Source: DATFQE01 sp963738205 (GTDB lineage Bacteria > Actinomycetota > Thermoleophilia > Gaiellales > Gaiellaceae). From it: DNA of 64,000 nucleotides. This document shows, in pieces, positions 54,797 through 63,341 of the stretch (position 1 is the stretch's first letter; each line of letters opens with the position of its first letter). The position numbers and the translations under genes were made by a program. Under the pieces are notes generated by a model. That model did no database searches and was not told the origin of the DNA. It saw only the letters and a list, made by a program, of their open reading frames with translations. The stretch is taken from the NCBI GenBank assembly GCA_963738205.1, contig CAVTVQ010000006.1:1116001-1180000 (forward strand). Reading direction: 5' to 3'.

Positions 54797-55131
54797 TGGC
54801 GTCGTTCGAGGAGCACGTCCGCAACGCGCTGGACTCACTGCCGAACCGGATCGCCGGGGCGCTCGAGAACGTCGCCGTGGTCGTCGAGGACGAGAACGCC
54901 GAGGACCCCGACCTGTTCGGGCTCTACTCGGGTACCCCGCTGCCGGAGCGCACGTCGTTCACCGTCGGCGGGCTGCCCGACAAGATCTCGATCTACCGCC
55001 TCCCGTTGGAGGACGAGTTCGGACACGATCCGGCGACGCTCGAGCGGGAAATCCGCATCACCGTCCTGCACGAGCTCGGCCACTACTTCGGGATCGAGGA
55101 GGACCGGATCTCCGAGCTGGGCTACGAATGA
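54796..55131 (+). CDS. Minimal zincin (Zincin_1-type metallopeptidase)
   Basis: 111 aa cytosolic protein. The C-terminal motif VLHELGHYFGIEEDRISELG gives HExxH plus a downstream Glu, the full zinc-binding set of the small Zincin_1 (DUF1025-like) family; upstream is FGLYSGTPLPERTSFTVGG with the typical loop. Its substrate is unknown. Strongly coupled: ATG shares a base with the rhomboid stop, and its own stop is overlapped by the next tiny gene (ATGA). Confidence 0.88.
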   Translation: MASFEEHVRNALDSLPNRIAGALENVAVVVEDENAEDPDLFGLYSGTPLPERTSFTVGGLPDKISIYRLPLEDEFGHDPATLEREIRITVLHELGHYFGIEEDRISELGYE

Positions 55132-55220
55132 CGACGTTCCTCGAGGTGCTGGCGATCGCGGCAGCGGTCGTCGGCGCGGCCGTGATCCTGCTCTTCTTCT
55201 TCGGGCCCTGGGGGGAATGA
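55128..55220 (+). CDS. 30-residue single-span membrane peptide
   Basis: A 30-codon frame starting at ATG 55128, overlapping the zincin stop by 4 bp. It encodes MTTFLEVLAIAAAVVGAAVI and then LLFFFGPWGE, one hydrophobic helix with a short Pro-Trp-Gly tail. The start codon position and coupling match other genes in the string argF-rhomboid-zincin. No family recognised; a membrane subunit or a spurious frame are both possible. Confidence 0.5.
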   Translation: MTTFLEVLAIAAAVVGAAVILLFFFGPWGE

Positions 55221-55248
55221 ACGACCCCGGACATTCGTTTGACTAGGC

Positions 55249-55491
55249 ATGCGAACAATCGATGAAATCCGTGCGGAGATCGAGCGCGCCAGCGAGCGCC
55301 GCGCCGACCTCTATCGCGCCCTCTCGAAGGGCCATGACTCCGCGCTCGCAGCCGAGTTGAAGGACATCAACGCTCGAATCGACGCTCTCTGGGACGAGCA
55401 GCGCGCGGTCCGCGCGGAGCTCCGGTTCGGACCTCGGGAGGACATCCGCAAGCGGGCCCGAGCCGAAGAGCGGCTCGAGCGCGCCGCGTAG
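55249..55491 (+). CDS. Small coiled-coil protein of unknown function
   Basis: 80 aa, highly charged, predicted all-helical (IDEIRAEIERASERRADLYR, LAAELKDINARIDALWDEQR), ending in a basic/acidic helix (DIRKRARAEERLERAA). Heptad spacing suggests a coiled coil. No Cys, signal or motif. It stands alone, converging with the M15C gene 8 bp away. Not recognised. Confidence 0.65.
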   Translation: MRTIDEIRAEIERASERRADLYRALSKGHDSALAAELKDINARIDALWDEQRAVRAELRFGPREDIRKRARAEERLERAA

Positions 55492-55499
55492 GTCTCGCC

Positions 55500-56132
55500 T
55501 CAACGGCCCGTCGTCGAGAAGTGCTGGTAGTCGGGCGCCGCCGCCCAGCGCCCGCCCCACTGCCAGCCCACGACGGCGAACGCCCGCACCAGCGGCCCGC
55601 CCGACACCGCCATGCCGGCGCGTCGTCGCGAGCGGTCGAGATACCGCCTTCCGGCCGGCGGGCTCACACGGGAGCCCTGCACGTAGGGGTTCTCCACCGG
55701 GTTGACGTCGATTGCCTCGCCGTAGGCGTGCTGCGACCAGCGACGCGTGCCGCCGACGAAGCGGCAGTTGAAGGCCGACGTGTTGTCGGCCGCCATCGAG
55801 GCGTCGTCGCTGCCGCGATAGGCGTCGACCTTCCTCAGCTTGCGGATCGGGAAGCGGGCGGCGTAGAGGCGGCGGAAGACGGCCACCACGTCAGGAGCCA
55901 CGCGGTCGCGAACGACCAGGACGCCGACGTGCTGCCTGCCGTCGAAGCCCCAGTACGTAAGCCGCAGGAGACGGAGCTGCGCCGGACCGACCGGGCACCC
56001 CGGGCGCCACGAATGCGGTAGGTCGGCGCGGGTGACTCCGTGCACCGTGCCGACGAACCCCGGGGGCGCGGCCGCCGAAGCCGGCACCGCGAGGACGCCG
56101 AGCAGGACGACCACGGTCAAGAGGCACGCCAT
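55500..56132 (-). CDS. Peptidase M15C-type cell-wall peptidase
   Basis: 210 aa from ATG 56132 (GTG 56150 adds six residues). Signal peptide MACLLTVVVLLGVLAVPASA. Mature domain: VAVFRRLYAARFPIRKLRKV, AFNCRFVGGTRRWSQHAYGE, AIDVNPVENPYV (the zinc His and Asp ligands in SQHAYGEAIDVN) and GWQWGGRWAAAPDYQHF (the last His). This is the M15C pattern of L-Ala-D-Glu or D-Ala peptidoglycan endopeptidases. Paired head to head with the L,D-transpeptidase gene. Confidence 0.9.
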   Translation of the reverse strand: MACLLTVVVLLGVLAVPASAAAPPGFVGTVHGVTRADLPHSWRPGCPVGPAQLRLLRLTYWGFDGRQHVGVLVVRDRVAPDVVAVFRRLYAARFPIRKLRKVDAYRGSDDASMAADNTSAFNCRFVGGTRRWSQHAYGEAIDVNPVENPYVQGSRVSPPAGRRYLDRSRRRAGMAVSGGPLVRAFAVVGWQWGGRWAAAPDYQHFSTTGR

Positions 56133-56151
56133 CAGCCCGTAATCTGCCACG

Positions 56152-56814
56152 GTGGTCGCACCCGCCTTGATTGCAGCGTTGTTCCTGCTGGCGGTCCCAC
56201 CGACCGCCGACGCCGAGCCTTCGGCCTGCCGCCCGGCCACCGGCAGCGCAGCCCAGCTGATCTCAGTCGAGGCGTCGAGCACGTCCTCGACGTACGCCAA
56301 CCTCCGGCTCTGGCGCCGCGACGGCGACTGCTGGCTCGCTGCGGGCGGGCCGTGGACCGCCCGAGTGGGCCGCAACGGCCTCTCGGCGAACCGCAGGGAG
56401 GGCGACGGCACGACCCCGATCGGCACCTTCCCGATCGGACGCGTCATGTACGGCATCGCGCCCGACCCGGGCGTGCGCTTCCGTTACCGCCGGATCGTCT
56501 GCGGGGACTACTGGGTCGAGGATCCGCGCTCGCCCAGCTACAACGCGTTCCGTCACGTCCCGTGCGGCTCACCCCCGCCGTTCCGCGTCAAGGGCGAGCG
56601 GCTCTGGGAGGCGACGACCGCGTATCGCCACCTCGCCGTCGTCGAGTTCAACATGCGCCCGGTCGTGCCGGGCAAGGGCTCGGGGATCTTCCTGCACGCC
56701 ACCACCGGGAGGTCGACGAACGGCTGCATCAGCCTGCCGGTCGCCCAGCTCCGTCAGGTGCTCCGCTGGCTGAGCCCCGCTGCGCGGCCGCAGATCTCGA
56801 TCAGGGTGCGCTAG
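56152..56814 (+). CDS. L,D-transpeptidase-family (YkuD) enzyme
   Basis: 220 aa secreted enzyme. Signal segment MVAPALIAALFLLAVPPTADA. The YkuD catalytic signature HATTGRSTNGCISLP has the His, Ser and catalytic Cys in HxxxG...SxGC. NREGDGTTPIGTFPIG is the usual upstream block (seen as RREGDGTTPIGTFPIG). It forms 3-3 peptidoglycan cross-links or attaches proteins. GTG 56152 starts 1 bp after the possible GTG of the divergent M15C gene, so the two wall enzymes share their control region. Its 3' end overlaps the next gene by 14 bp. Confidence 0.9.
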   Translation: MVAPALIAALFLLAVPPTADAEPSACRPATGSAAQLISVEASSTSSTYANLRLWRRDGDCWLAAGGPWTARVGRNGLSANRREGDGTTPIGTFPIGRVMYGIAPDPGVRFRYRRIVCGDYWVEDPRSPSYNAFRHVPCGSPPPFRVKGERLWEATTAYRHLAVVEFNMRPVVPGKGSGIFLHATTGRSTNGCISLPVAQLRQVLRWLSPAARPQISIRVR

Positions 56815-57775
56815 GCGGCTCCCAGCTGCCGATCGGCCCGCCCGCCAAGAACATCTTCAGCCCGTAGGCGACCGGGTCGTTGTACTCCAGGCCGGTGCCT
56901 TCCACCACGTACCGGTACCAGGCGAGCGAACGCGCCAGCGTGCCCGTTCGGTAGGCGAGGTCGAAGGCGGGCTCGCGGTCCGGGCCGAACGGCTCCAGGT
57001 ATGCGTCCCGGAGCCGGAGCACTTCGACGCCGCCGGGCTCGAGGCCGTGCTTGTACGCGAAGGCGCGGATCGTCACGACCATCGTGTGGAACGGGTGCGA
57101 CACGCAGCTGTCTCCCCAGTCGAGGAAGCGGTAACGCCCGTCGCGAACGTACACCTGGCCGTCGTGGAAGTCGTCGTGCTGGAGCGTCTCGGGGATGCCG
57201 AACGCGGCCAGCTCGGAGCACAACGCCTCGGTCTCCGGCACGAAGCCGTGGAGCCGCTCCAGCTCCTCGGCGGTGACGCCGTCCTCCTGGCCGACGAGCA
57301 GGATTTCCTCGTCGTCGAGCACCTTCTGGAGGAGCGAAGGCAGCCGTCGGAGCCGGTGGTCGGGCACTCCGAGCGCGACCAGATCATCTTCGCTGGAGGC
57401 AAGGGACTGCTGCAGTTCCGCGTACAGCGGCAGCAGCGCCTCCCAGTGGCGGAGCTGAGCGACCGAAGCGTCGACGTCCCGCAAGCGCGTGCCCGCATTG
57501 CGCATCAGCAGCCAGTCCCGCTCGGGATGGGTCGCAACCAGTTCGACCACCCGATCGGGAGCCACCGCGACGAGCCGCTCGGTCAGCCGGGCCTCGAAGC
57601 GGTGGACCGGGGCGTTCGCCTTGAACCACAACACGCCGTCGTCCGTGGGCACGCGGAGCACCGTCGACCACGGCTGGAGGTGAGTCTGCTCGAGCGGCCC
57701 GGTGATCGCGGCGGGCGCCTCCGCGCGGATCCAACTCTCGGCCTCGGCGAGGAAGTCGGGTGCGTCCCAGCGCAT
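56801..57775 (-). CDS. APH-family phosphotransferase
   Basis: 324 aa protein-kinase-like fold. DDGVLWFKANAPVHRFEARL carries the ATP Lys, LQHDDFHDGQVYVRDGRYRF has the catalytic HxDxxxxxxx loop (HDDFHDGQ), and LDWGDSCVSHPF supplies the metal Asp. This pattern fits aminoglycoside or choline/homoserine-type small-molecule kinases. The substrate is unknown; there is no resistance context. It is convergent with the L,D-transpeptidase gene and divergent, with a 105-bp gap, from the moxR operon. Confidence 0.8.
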   Translation of the reverse strand: MRWDAPDFLAEAESWIRAEAPAAITGPLEQTHLQPWSTVLRVPTDDGVLWFKANAPVHRFEARLTERLVAVAPDRVVELVATHPERDWLLMRNAGTRLRDVDASVAQLRHWEALLPLYAELQQSLASSEDDLVALGVPDHRLRRLPSLLQKVLDDEEILLVGQEDGVTAEELERLHGFVPETEALCSELAAFGIPETLQHDDFHDGQVYVRDGRYRFLDWGDSCVSHPFHTMVVTIRAFAYKHGLEPGGVEVLRLRDAYLEPFGPDREPAFDLAYRTGTLARSLAWYRYVVEGTGLEYNDPVAYGLKMFLAGGPIGSWEPPSAP

Positions 57776-57880
57776 CGGCGGACCCTATGCGGCAACCGGC
57801 GGCTAACCCCTTTCTCAGCAAACACTTAGGGCCGCGTGCTTCCCTATCCCGGCACGAGCCACCAGAAAAGGAGCCTCCCG

Positions 57881-58906
57881 GTGCCCGAGAAGCCCGTTGA
57901 ACCTTCCGTCCCGACGCCCGCCGAGGCCAAGGAGCGCCTCGAGCAGGCGCTCTTCGAGATCAGGCGTGTCATCGCCGGCCAGGACGCAATGCTCGAGCGG
58001 GTGCTCGTCTGCCTGCTCGCGCAGGGCCACCTGCTGATCGAAGGCGTCCCCGGCCTCGCGAAGACGCTGACCATCAAGACGACCGCCGGCGTTCTCGGCG
58101 GCTCGTTCTCGCGCATCCAGTTCACGCCGGACCTCGTCCCGTCCGACCTCGTCGGGACGCGTGTCTACCGCGCCGGCGACGGCCAGTTCGACACCGAGCT
58201 CGGCCCCGTCTTCTGCAACTTCCTGCTCGCCGACGAGATCAACCGCGCGCCGGCGAAGGTGCAGTCGGCCCTGCTCGAGGTGATGCAGGAGCACCAGGTG
58301 ACGATCGGGCACGAGACACATCCGGTCCCCGACCCGTTCCTCGTGATGGCGACGCAGAACCCGATCGAGTCCGAGGGCACCTACCCGCTGCCGGAGGCGC
58401 AGATCGACCGCTTCATGCTCAAGATCGTGATCGGCTACCCCGAGCACGACGAGGAGCTGACGATCGTGCAGCGCCAGCTCGTCCCTCCGCCCGAGCTGCG
58501 CGAGGCGCTGGCGCTCGATGACCTGCGCGGCCTGCAGCGCGCGGTCTTCGACATCTACGTCGATCCCGCACTCGTCAGCTACGCGGTGGCTCTGGCGACG
58601 GCGACGCGCGAGCCGGGCGCCCACGGTCTCGCCGACCTGGCACCCTACATCGCGTTCGGCTCCAGCCCGCGCGGCCCGATCAGCCTCGTCCAGGCCGGCC
58701 GGGCGCTCGCGCTCGTCCGCGGGCGCGAGTACGTGCTCGCCGACGACCTCGTGGCGCTCGCGAAGGACGCGCTGCGGCACCGGCTCGTCCTCACCTACCA
58801 GGCGCTCGCCGAGGAGGTGAGCCCCGAGACGATCCTCGACGCCGTGCTCGGCGCCGTGCCCGTCCCGCAGATCGACCTGACCCGCGCCGGGGCGACCGCG
58901 GCCTGA
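57881..58906 (+). CDS. MoxR-family AAA+ ATPase
   Basis: 341 aa cytosolic AAA+ chaperone. GHLLIEGVPGLAKTLTIKT is Walker A, LLADEINRAPAKVQSALLEV holds Walker B, VTIGHETHPVPDPFLVMATQ and NPIESEGTYPLPEAQIDRFM are sensor and arginine-finger segments. GTG 57881 is chosen for its AAAAGGAG ribosome site 7 nt upstream. MoxR proteins activate VWA partners; DUF58 and two VWA proteins follow in the same operon (start of the next gene overlaps by 1 bp). Confidence 0.94.
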   Translation: MPEKPVEPSVPTPAEAKERLEQALFEIRRVIAGQDAMLERVLVCLLAQGHLLIEGVPGLAKTLTIKTTAGVLGGSFSRIQFTPDLVPSDLVGTRVYRAGDGQFDTELGPVFCNFLLADEINRAPAKVQSALLEVMQEHQVTIGHETHPVPDPFLVMATQNPIESEGTYPLPEAQIDRFMLKIVIGYPEHDEELTIVQRQLVPPPELREALALDDLRGLQRAVFDIYVDPALVSYAVALATATREPGAHGLADLAPYIAFGSSPRGPISLVQAGRALALVRGREYVLADDLVALAKDALRHRLVLTYQALAEEVSPETILDAVLGAVPVPQIDLTRAGATAA

Positions 58907-59829
58907 TGCCGTTCGACGTCCTGCGCCGGGAGACCAGCCCGGACCGGCCGGGGCCGGGGCCGATGCCCGAGGCGCTGCTTCGGGCACTCGACGTCGACAT
59001 CGGCCGGAGGATGGAGGGCCTGCTCGCGGGCGACTACCGCGCGCACGTCCACGGCGACGGCACCGAGCTCGCGCAGATCCGCCCTTACGTGCCGGGCGAC
59101 GACGTGCGCAGCATCGACTGGAACGTCACCGCGCGGACCGGCGAGCCGCACGTTCGCGAGCACCTCGCCGAGCGCGTCCTCGTCACCTGGCTCGTGCTCG
59201 ACACCTCGCCGTCGATGCAATTCGGAACCGCCGACCGGCGCAAGGCCGACGTTGCGGAAGGCGTCGCGATCGCGCTCGGCCACGTGGCGACCCGCCGCGG
59301 CAACCGCCTCGGCGTCGTCACCTTCGGCGACGACCGGCCGCGTCAGCTCCCGCCGAGGCAGGGCCGGCTCGGCCTGATCGGCCTGCTGGGGGCGCTCCGC
59401 TCGGAGCCACCCGAGGATCGCGTGGGCGCGACCTCGCTCGGCGACGCACTCACGCGCGCCGGGGCACTGGCCCGCCAGCGCGCGCTGATGGTGGTGGTGT
59501 CCGACTTCCGCGGCCCGCGGGACTGGCGCCGCGCGCTGCTCGAGCTGGCGGGCCGCCACGACGTGCTCGCCGTCGAGATCCGCGATCCGCGCGAGCAGGA
59601 ACTACCCAACGTGGGCGACCTCTGGCTCGTCGACCCCGAGACCGGCAAACTCCTGCGGGTGAACACGCGCAGCCAGAAGCTGCGGACACGCTTTGCGACC
59701 GCCGCGGCCGAGGAGCGGAGCGCTCTCGCCCGCGAGCTCGGTGCCCTCGGCGTGCGCCATCACGTGCTCACGACCGCGGGCGACTGGCTGCGGCCGCTCG
59801 CCACCTTCCTCAAGCGGGGAACCAGGTGA
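58906..59829 (+). CDS. DUF58-domain protein
   Basis: 307 aa. GDYRAHVHGDGTELAQIRPY, VPGDDVRSIDWNVTARTGEP and HLAERVLVTWLVLDTSPSMQ are the DUF58 core; the DTSPSMQ segment is a VWA-like MIDAS (DxSxS), and VVVSDFRGPRDWRRALLELA follows. Probably a cytosolic or membrane-associated adaptor of the MoxR ATPase. Shares one base with the moxR stop; its own stop overlaps the first VWA gene by 4 bp. Confidence 0.93.
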   Translation: MPFDVLRRETSPDRPGPGPMPEALLRALDVDIGRRMEGLLAGDYRAHVHGDGTELAQIRPYVPGDDVRSIDWNVTARTGEPHVREHLAERVLVTWLVLDTSPSMQFGTADRRKADVAEGVAIALGHVATRRGNRLGVVTFGDDRPRQLPPRQGRLGLIGLLGALRSEPPEDRVGATSLGDALTRAGALARQRALMVVVSDFRGPRDWRRALLELAGRHDVLAVEIRDPREQELPNVGDLWLVDPETGKLLRVNTRSQKLRTRFATAAAEERSALARELGALGVRHHVLTTAGDWLRPLATFLKRGTR

Positions 59830-60788
59830 GCTTCGAGCGACCGCTGGCCCTGGCCGCCCTGGTCGTGATCCCGCTGATCGTGGCCTTCTACTACGCCCGG
59901 GCGCGACACCGCACGCAGTTCGCCGAGCGCTGGGGCAACACCGCGCTCCTGCCGAACGTGATCGACCGCGCCCCCGGCAAGCTGCGCTACCTGCCGCTGG
60001 CGATCCTGCTCGTCGCGCTCACGGCGATGATCGTCGGCGTCGCGCGGCCGCACGCAGTGGTGAGCGTCCCGCGCGAGGAGGCGACCGTCGTGCTCGCGAT
60101 CGACGTCTCGCGCTCGATGAAGGCCGAGGACGTCGAGCCCACGCGCCTCGAGGCGGCAAAGGCCGCCGCGAAGGCCTTCCTCGCCAAGGTGCCGGAGAAG
60201 TTCCGCGTCGGCGTGGTCTCGTTCGCGTCGCGGGCCGAGGTCGCCATCCCGCCGACCGAGGACCGCTCACTCGTGGAGACGTCCATCGACTCGCTGAAGC
60301 CGGGCGAGGGCACTGCGATCGGGGACGCGGTCGCGGTCTCTGCCGAGCTCGGGCGCGAGCAGCGGGCCGACGACGGCTCGCGGCCGCCGCGCGCCGTGCT
60401 GCTGATCTCGGACGGGGCGCCGGACGGCGGCACCAACGACCCGAAGAAGGCCGCCGAGAAGGCGAAGTCGCTGAAGGTGCCGATCTACACGGTCGTCCTC
60501 GGCACGCCGAACGGCGTCGTCGAGGAGGAGCTCACCGGCGGCCTGAAGCAGCGCATCCAGGTGCCGCCCGACCCCGCCGTCCTCGAGCAGATCGCCAAGA
60601 CCTCGGGCGGAGAGTTCTTCACCGCCACCGACGACGAGGGCCTGAAGAAGGTCTACGAGGAGCTCGGGTCGCGGCTCGGCCACCGCGACAAGCGGCGCGA
60701 GGTCACGGACGTCTTCGCGGGCGGCTCCGCCGCCCTGCTCCTGACCGGCGGGCTCCTGTCGGCGTTGTGGTTCCGGAGGGTGCCGTGA
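59826..60788 (+). CDS. VWA-domain membrane protein (BatA-like), copy 1
   Basis: 320 aa. N-terminal membrane helices (ALAALVVIPLIVAFYYARAR, LPLAILLVALTAMIVGVARP), then a VWA domain with full MIDAS: VLAIDVSRSMKAEDVEPTR (DxSxS), EGTAIGDAV (Thr) and LLISDGAPDG (Asp). C-terminal helix AALLLTGGLLSALWFRRVP. It probably binds metal and a ligand outside the membrane, under MoxR control. GTG start overlaps DUF58 gene by 4 bp. Confidence 0.93.
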   Translation: MSFERPLALAALVVIPLIVAFYYARARHRTQFAERWGNTALLPNVIDRAPGKLRYLPLAILLVALTAMIVGVARPHAVVSVPREEATVVLAIDVSRSMKAEDVEPTRLEAAKAAAKAFLAKVPEKFRVGVVSFASRAEVAIPPTEDRSLVETSIDSLKPGEGTAIGDAVAVSAELGREQRADDGSRPPRAVLLISDGAPDGGTNDPKKAAEKAKSLKVPIYTVVLGTPNGVVEEELTGGLKQRIQVPPDPAVLEQIAKTSGGEFFTATDDEGLKKVYEELGSRLGHRDKRREVTDVFAGGSAALLLTGGLLSALWFRRVP

Positions 60789-61480
60789 AGCGCCTGCTGG
60801 TCCTCGCCGCCGTCGCCGCCGCCTGGAGCGCTGCTCCGGGCACGGCCATGGCCACCGACGAGTGCAACGGGCTGCAGCAGTGCGTCCCGATCCACGGCCC
60901 CTGGGTCGTCGTGCCCACAGGGACGACCGTCCCGCGGCCGCAGGTCGAGTACAGGATCCTCTGCCCGCGCGGCTACGTCGCCGGCGGCCTCGACGCCCAG
61001 TTGAGCGACCGCGCGATCGACGTCGGCTTCCTCGGCCGGATCGGCGCGCCGATCAACCCCGGCGTCTCCACCTCCCGGGCGGTGGTGTTCTACGCCAGCT
61101 ACGTCGGCGCGACGGCCCGGGCGCCGAGCTTCAGGCCGCACGTCGGTTGCATGCCCGCCGGCGGCGGCGGACGCCTTCCGACCGCGCGCAAGGTCTTCCC
61201 GCCCGGCCAGCCGACGATCCGCCGCGTGCGCGAGGTGCGCGTGCGCCCGGGCCGGCGCGCCGAGGCGATCGCGTGCACCGGCCGTGAGCGGCTGGTGGCC
61301 GGCTCACACGCGTTCGGCTTCTTCACCAGGACGCCGCCGAGCGCGAGCCTGGTCGAGAGCGTGAGCGGGCGCCGGTCGATCACGGGCAACCGCGTCGCGG
61401 TCATGGTCGACGCCGACGCGGAAGTCGCGGCCGTCCGCGCGGTCGTCCAGGTACACGCCGTCTGCTCGAGGGCGCGATGA
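60785..61480 (+). CDS. Secreted Cys-containing protein of unknown function inside the MoxR operon
   Basis: 231 aa. Signal peptide MKRLLVLAAVAAAWSAAPGT, mature start near ATDECNGLQQCVPIHG. Six Cys spread through the mature chain (CNGLQQC, ILCPRG, VGCMPAGG, IACTGRE, VHAVC) suggest disulfides. No family recognised. GTG start and stop both overlap neighbours by 4 bp, so it is made together with the two VWA proteins and is a good candidate for their exported partner. Confidence 0.82.
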   Translation: MKRLLVLAAVAAAWSAAPGTAMATDECNGLQQCVPIHGPWVVVPTGTTVPRPQVEYRILCPRGYVAGGLDAQLSDRAIDVGFLGRIGAPINPGVSTSRAVVFYASYVGATARAPSFRPHVGCMPAGGGGRLPTARKVFPPGQPTIRRVREVRVRPGRRAEAIACTGRERLVAGSHAFGFFTRTPPSASLVESVSGRRSITGNRVAVMVDADAEVAAVRAVVQVHAVCSRAR

Positions 61481-62547
61481 GCTTCGCCCAGCCCTGGTTC
61501 CTGCTCGCGCTCCTCGCCGTGCCGCTCGCCGTCGGGCTCTACCTGCTTACAGAGCGACGGCGGCAGCGCTACGCGGTGCGCTTCACGAACCTCGAGGTGC
61601 TCGCCGCTGTGGCCGGCGGATCGAGGTGGCGCCGCTATGTCGCGCCCGTCGTCTGCCTGCTCGCCCTTGCGGCGCTGTGCGCCGCGATCGCGCGGCCCAA
61701 GCACAACACCCTCGTGCCGGAGGAGCGCGCCACCGTCATCCTCGTGATCGACGACTCGCTCTCGATGCAGGCGCGCGACGTGAAGCCAACCCGGCTCGAA
61801 GCGGCGAAGGACGCGCTGCGTACGTTCATCGGCAGGGCGCCTGACCGGCTGCGGATCGGGCTCGTCGTCTTCTCCGGCGAGGCACAGGTGGCCGCGCCGC
61901 CCACGCGAGACCACGGCATCGTGCGCGAGTCGGTCGGCGAGATCGGGCTGTTCGAGGGCTTCGGCGGCACGGCGATCGGCGACGCATTGGCGTCCGCCGT
62001 CGAGCTCGGGCAGCAGGCCGTACCCGAGCTCGGCGAGGACAAGGGCCCGGGCCAGACGATCGCGTACTACGCCCAGGCGGCGAAGGAGAAGAACAAGCTG
62101 GTCTCGATCCTCTTCCTCTCGGACGGCTCCCAGACGCGCGGCCGGCTGGAGCCATTCGAAGGCGCGCAGCGCGCCGTCGACGCCGGCATCCCCGTCTACA
62201 CGATCGCACTCGGAACCCCGCAGGGGGTGCTGCGCGGCGACTTCGGCCCCGGCTTCGGAATGCCCGGCACTCCCGGCGCCCCGAGCACGCCGCCCGGCTT
62301 CGGCGAGCGCGAGATCCCGGTCCCGCCCGATCCAGTGACGATGCGCGAGATCGCGGACATGACCGGCGGCAAGTTCTCCGAGGCGCAGGACGCAAACGCC
62401 CTCAACGCCGCCTACGAGCAGCTGGGCTCGAGCCTCGGCCGCAGGCCTGGAGAGAGCGAAGTCACGTCCTGGTTCGTCGCGGCGGGCGCGCTGCTCCTCC
62501 TCCTGGCGGGTGCAATCTCAGCCGTCTGGTCTCCGCGGCTGCCCTAG
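61477..62547 (+). CDS. VWA-domain membrane protein (BatA/B-like), copy 2
   Basis: 356 aa. Same layout as copy 1: two N-terminal helices (WFLLALLAVPLAVGLYLLTE, YVAPVVCLLALAALCAAIAR), a VWA with MIDAS (LVIDDSLSMQARDVKPTR; GFGGTAIGDAL; LFLSDGSQTRG) and a C-terminal helix. It differs by a Gly/Pro-rich insertion (PGFGMPGTPGAPSTPPGFGE) near residue 265. The two copies share diagnostic stretches, so they arose by duplication. ATG overlaps the previous stop (ATGA). Confidence 0.93.
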   Translation: MSFAQPWFLLALLAVPLAVGLYLLTERRRQRYAVRFTNLEVLAAVAGGSRWRRYVAPVVCLLALAALCAAIARPKHNTLVPEERATVILVIDDSLSMQARDVKPTRLEAAKDALRTFIGRAPDRLRIGLVVFSGEAQVAAPPTRDHGIVRESVGEIGLFEGFGGTAIGDALASAVELGQQAVPELGEDKGPGQTIAYYAQAAKEKNKLVSILFLSDGSQTRGRLEPFEGAQRAVDAGIPVYTIALGTPQGVLRGDFGPGFGMPGTPGAPSTPPGFGEREIPVPPDPVTMREIADMTGGKFSEAQDANALNAAYEQLGSSLGRRPGESEVTSWFVAAGALLLLLAGAISAVWSPRLP

Positions 62548-62644
62548 CTGCGCTCGTAACAGCGGTCACCCGACTAGGGGACGTTGCGCACGGCGCTGCG
62601 GCCTACCCTCAGTCCACGGTGGAGTCCCTGCGGCGGGTGATCGA

Positions 62645-63184
62645 ATGAGTGCCTTCGCATACGAAGAGGAGTTTCCGCGTCTCGAGTTCGGCGCGGGCCT
62701 CCGCGCGCGCTTGCAGCTCGCGCGGAGCGGCGATGCGCTGCTCATGCTTCCCGAGCTGCAGCCGCGCTCCGAGCCGCTGGGGGAACTCGTCGTCGAAGCC
62801 GGGCTCGTCACCGAGCGCGACCTCGTGCGTGCGCTGGAGCAGGCGGCCGACCGGCGAAGGCGGCTCGGTGAAGTCCTGCTCGAGCAGCAGTACGTCTCCC
62901 GCGACGACCTCGTACGGCTGCTCGGAGAGCAGCGCGGGATGCCGTACCTCGACCTCTCGGGCCTCGATCTCGACCCGGCCGCCCTCCGCCTGCTGCCCAC
63001 CGCGACCGCACGGCTGTTCAAGACGTTGCCCATCGGCTTCGCCCGCGGCCTACCCGTCGTCGCGGTCGGCGATCCCACCGACGAGCTCGCCCTCGCCAGA
63101 GCGCGCTCCTTCGTCGAGGACGCCCGCTTCGTCACCTCGAGCGACCGCGAGATCCTCGCCCGGCTCGAGACGCTCGGCCTGTAG
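62645..63184 (+). CDS. Stand-alone MshEN (GspE N-terminal) domain protein
   Basis: 179 aa. Residues from about 45 form the MshEN fold: PLGELVVEAGLVTERDLVRA, RRLGEVLLEQQYVSRDDLVR, RGMPYLDLSGLDLDPAALRL and LPVVAVGDPTDELALARARS. In type II/IV systems this domain binds cyclic di-GMP on secretion ATPases; here no ATPase domain follows, so it may act as a free sensor. ATG 62645 overlaps the stop of a possible 9-codon leader frame (62619-62648). Confidence 0.8.
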   Translation: MSAFAYEEEFPRLEFGAGLRARLQLARSGDALLMLPELQPRSEPLGELVVEAGLVTERDLVRALEQAADRRRRLGEVLLEQQYVSRDDLVRLLGEQRGMPYLDLSGLDLDPAALRLLPTATARLFKTLPIGFARGLPVVAVGDPTDELALARARSFVEDARFVTSSDREILARLETLGL

Positions 63185-63205
63185 CCCGGTACCCTTGGCC
63201 CGCAC

Positions 63206-63278
63206 GGGGCGTTAGCTCAGCTGGGAGAGCGCCGGCTTTGCAAGCCGGAGGTCACCGGTTCGATCCCGGTACGCTCCA
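63206..63278 (+). tRNA. tRNA-Ala (anticodon TGC)
   Basis: Complete cloverleaf of 73 nt: acceptor GGGGCGT pairing with ACGCTCC, D-arm with AGCTCAGCTGGGAGAGC, anticodon arm CCGGC-TTTGCAA-GCCGG with anticodon TGC, T-arm CCGGTTCGATCCCGG, discriminator A. The 3' CCA is not encoded. A TACCCT box about 10 nt upstream (63190-63195) may be its -10. Confidence 0.97.
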
Positions 63279-63341
63279 TCATTCGCCACGCGGCCGTTTC
63301 GAGGGCCGGGACCACTCGCGTGTTGGCCATGTGTCCAGGCA

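Noticed and set aside
63217..63310. Minus-strand peptide MERTGIEPVTSGLQSRRSPS
   Set aside because: It is the reverse-strand translation of the tRNA-Ala gene, a well-known annotation artefact.
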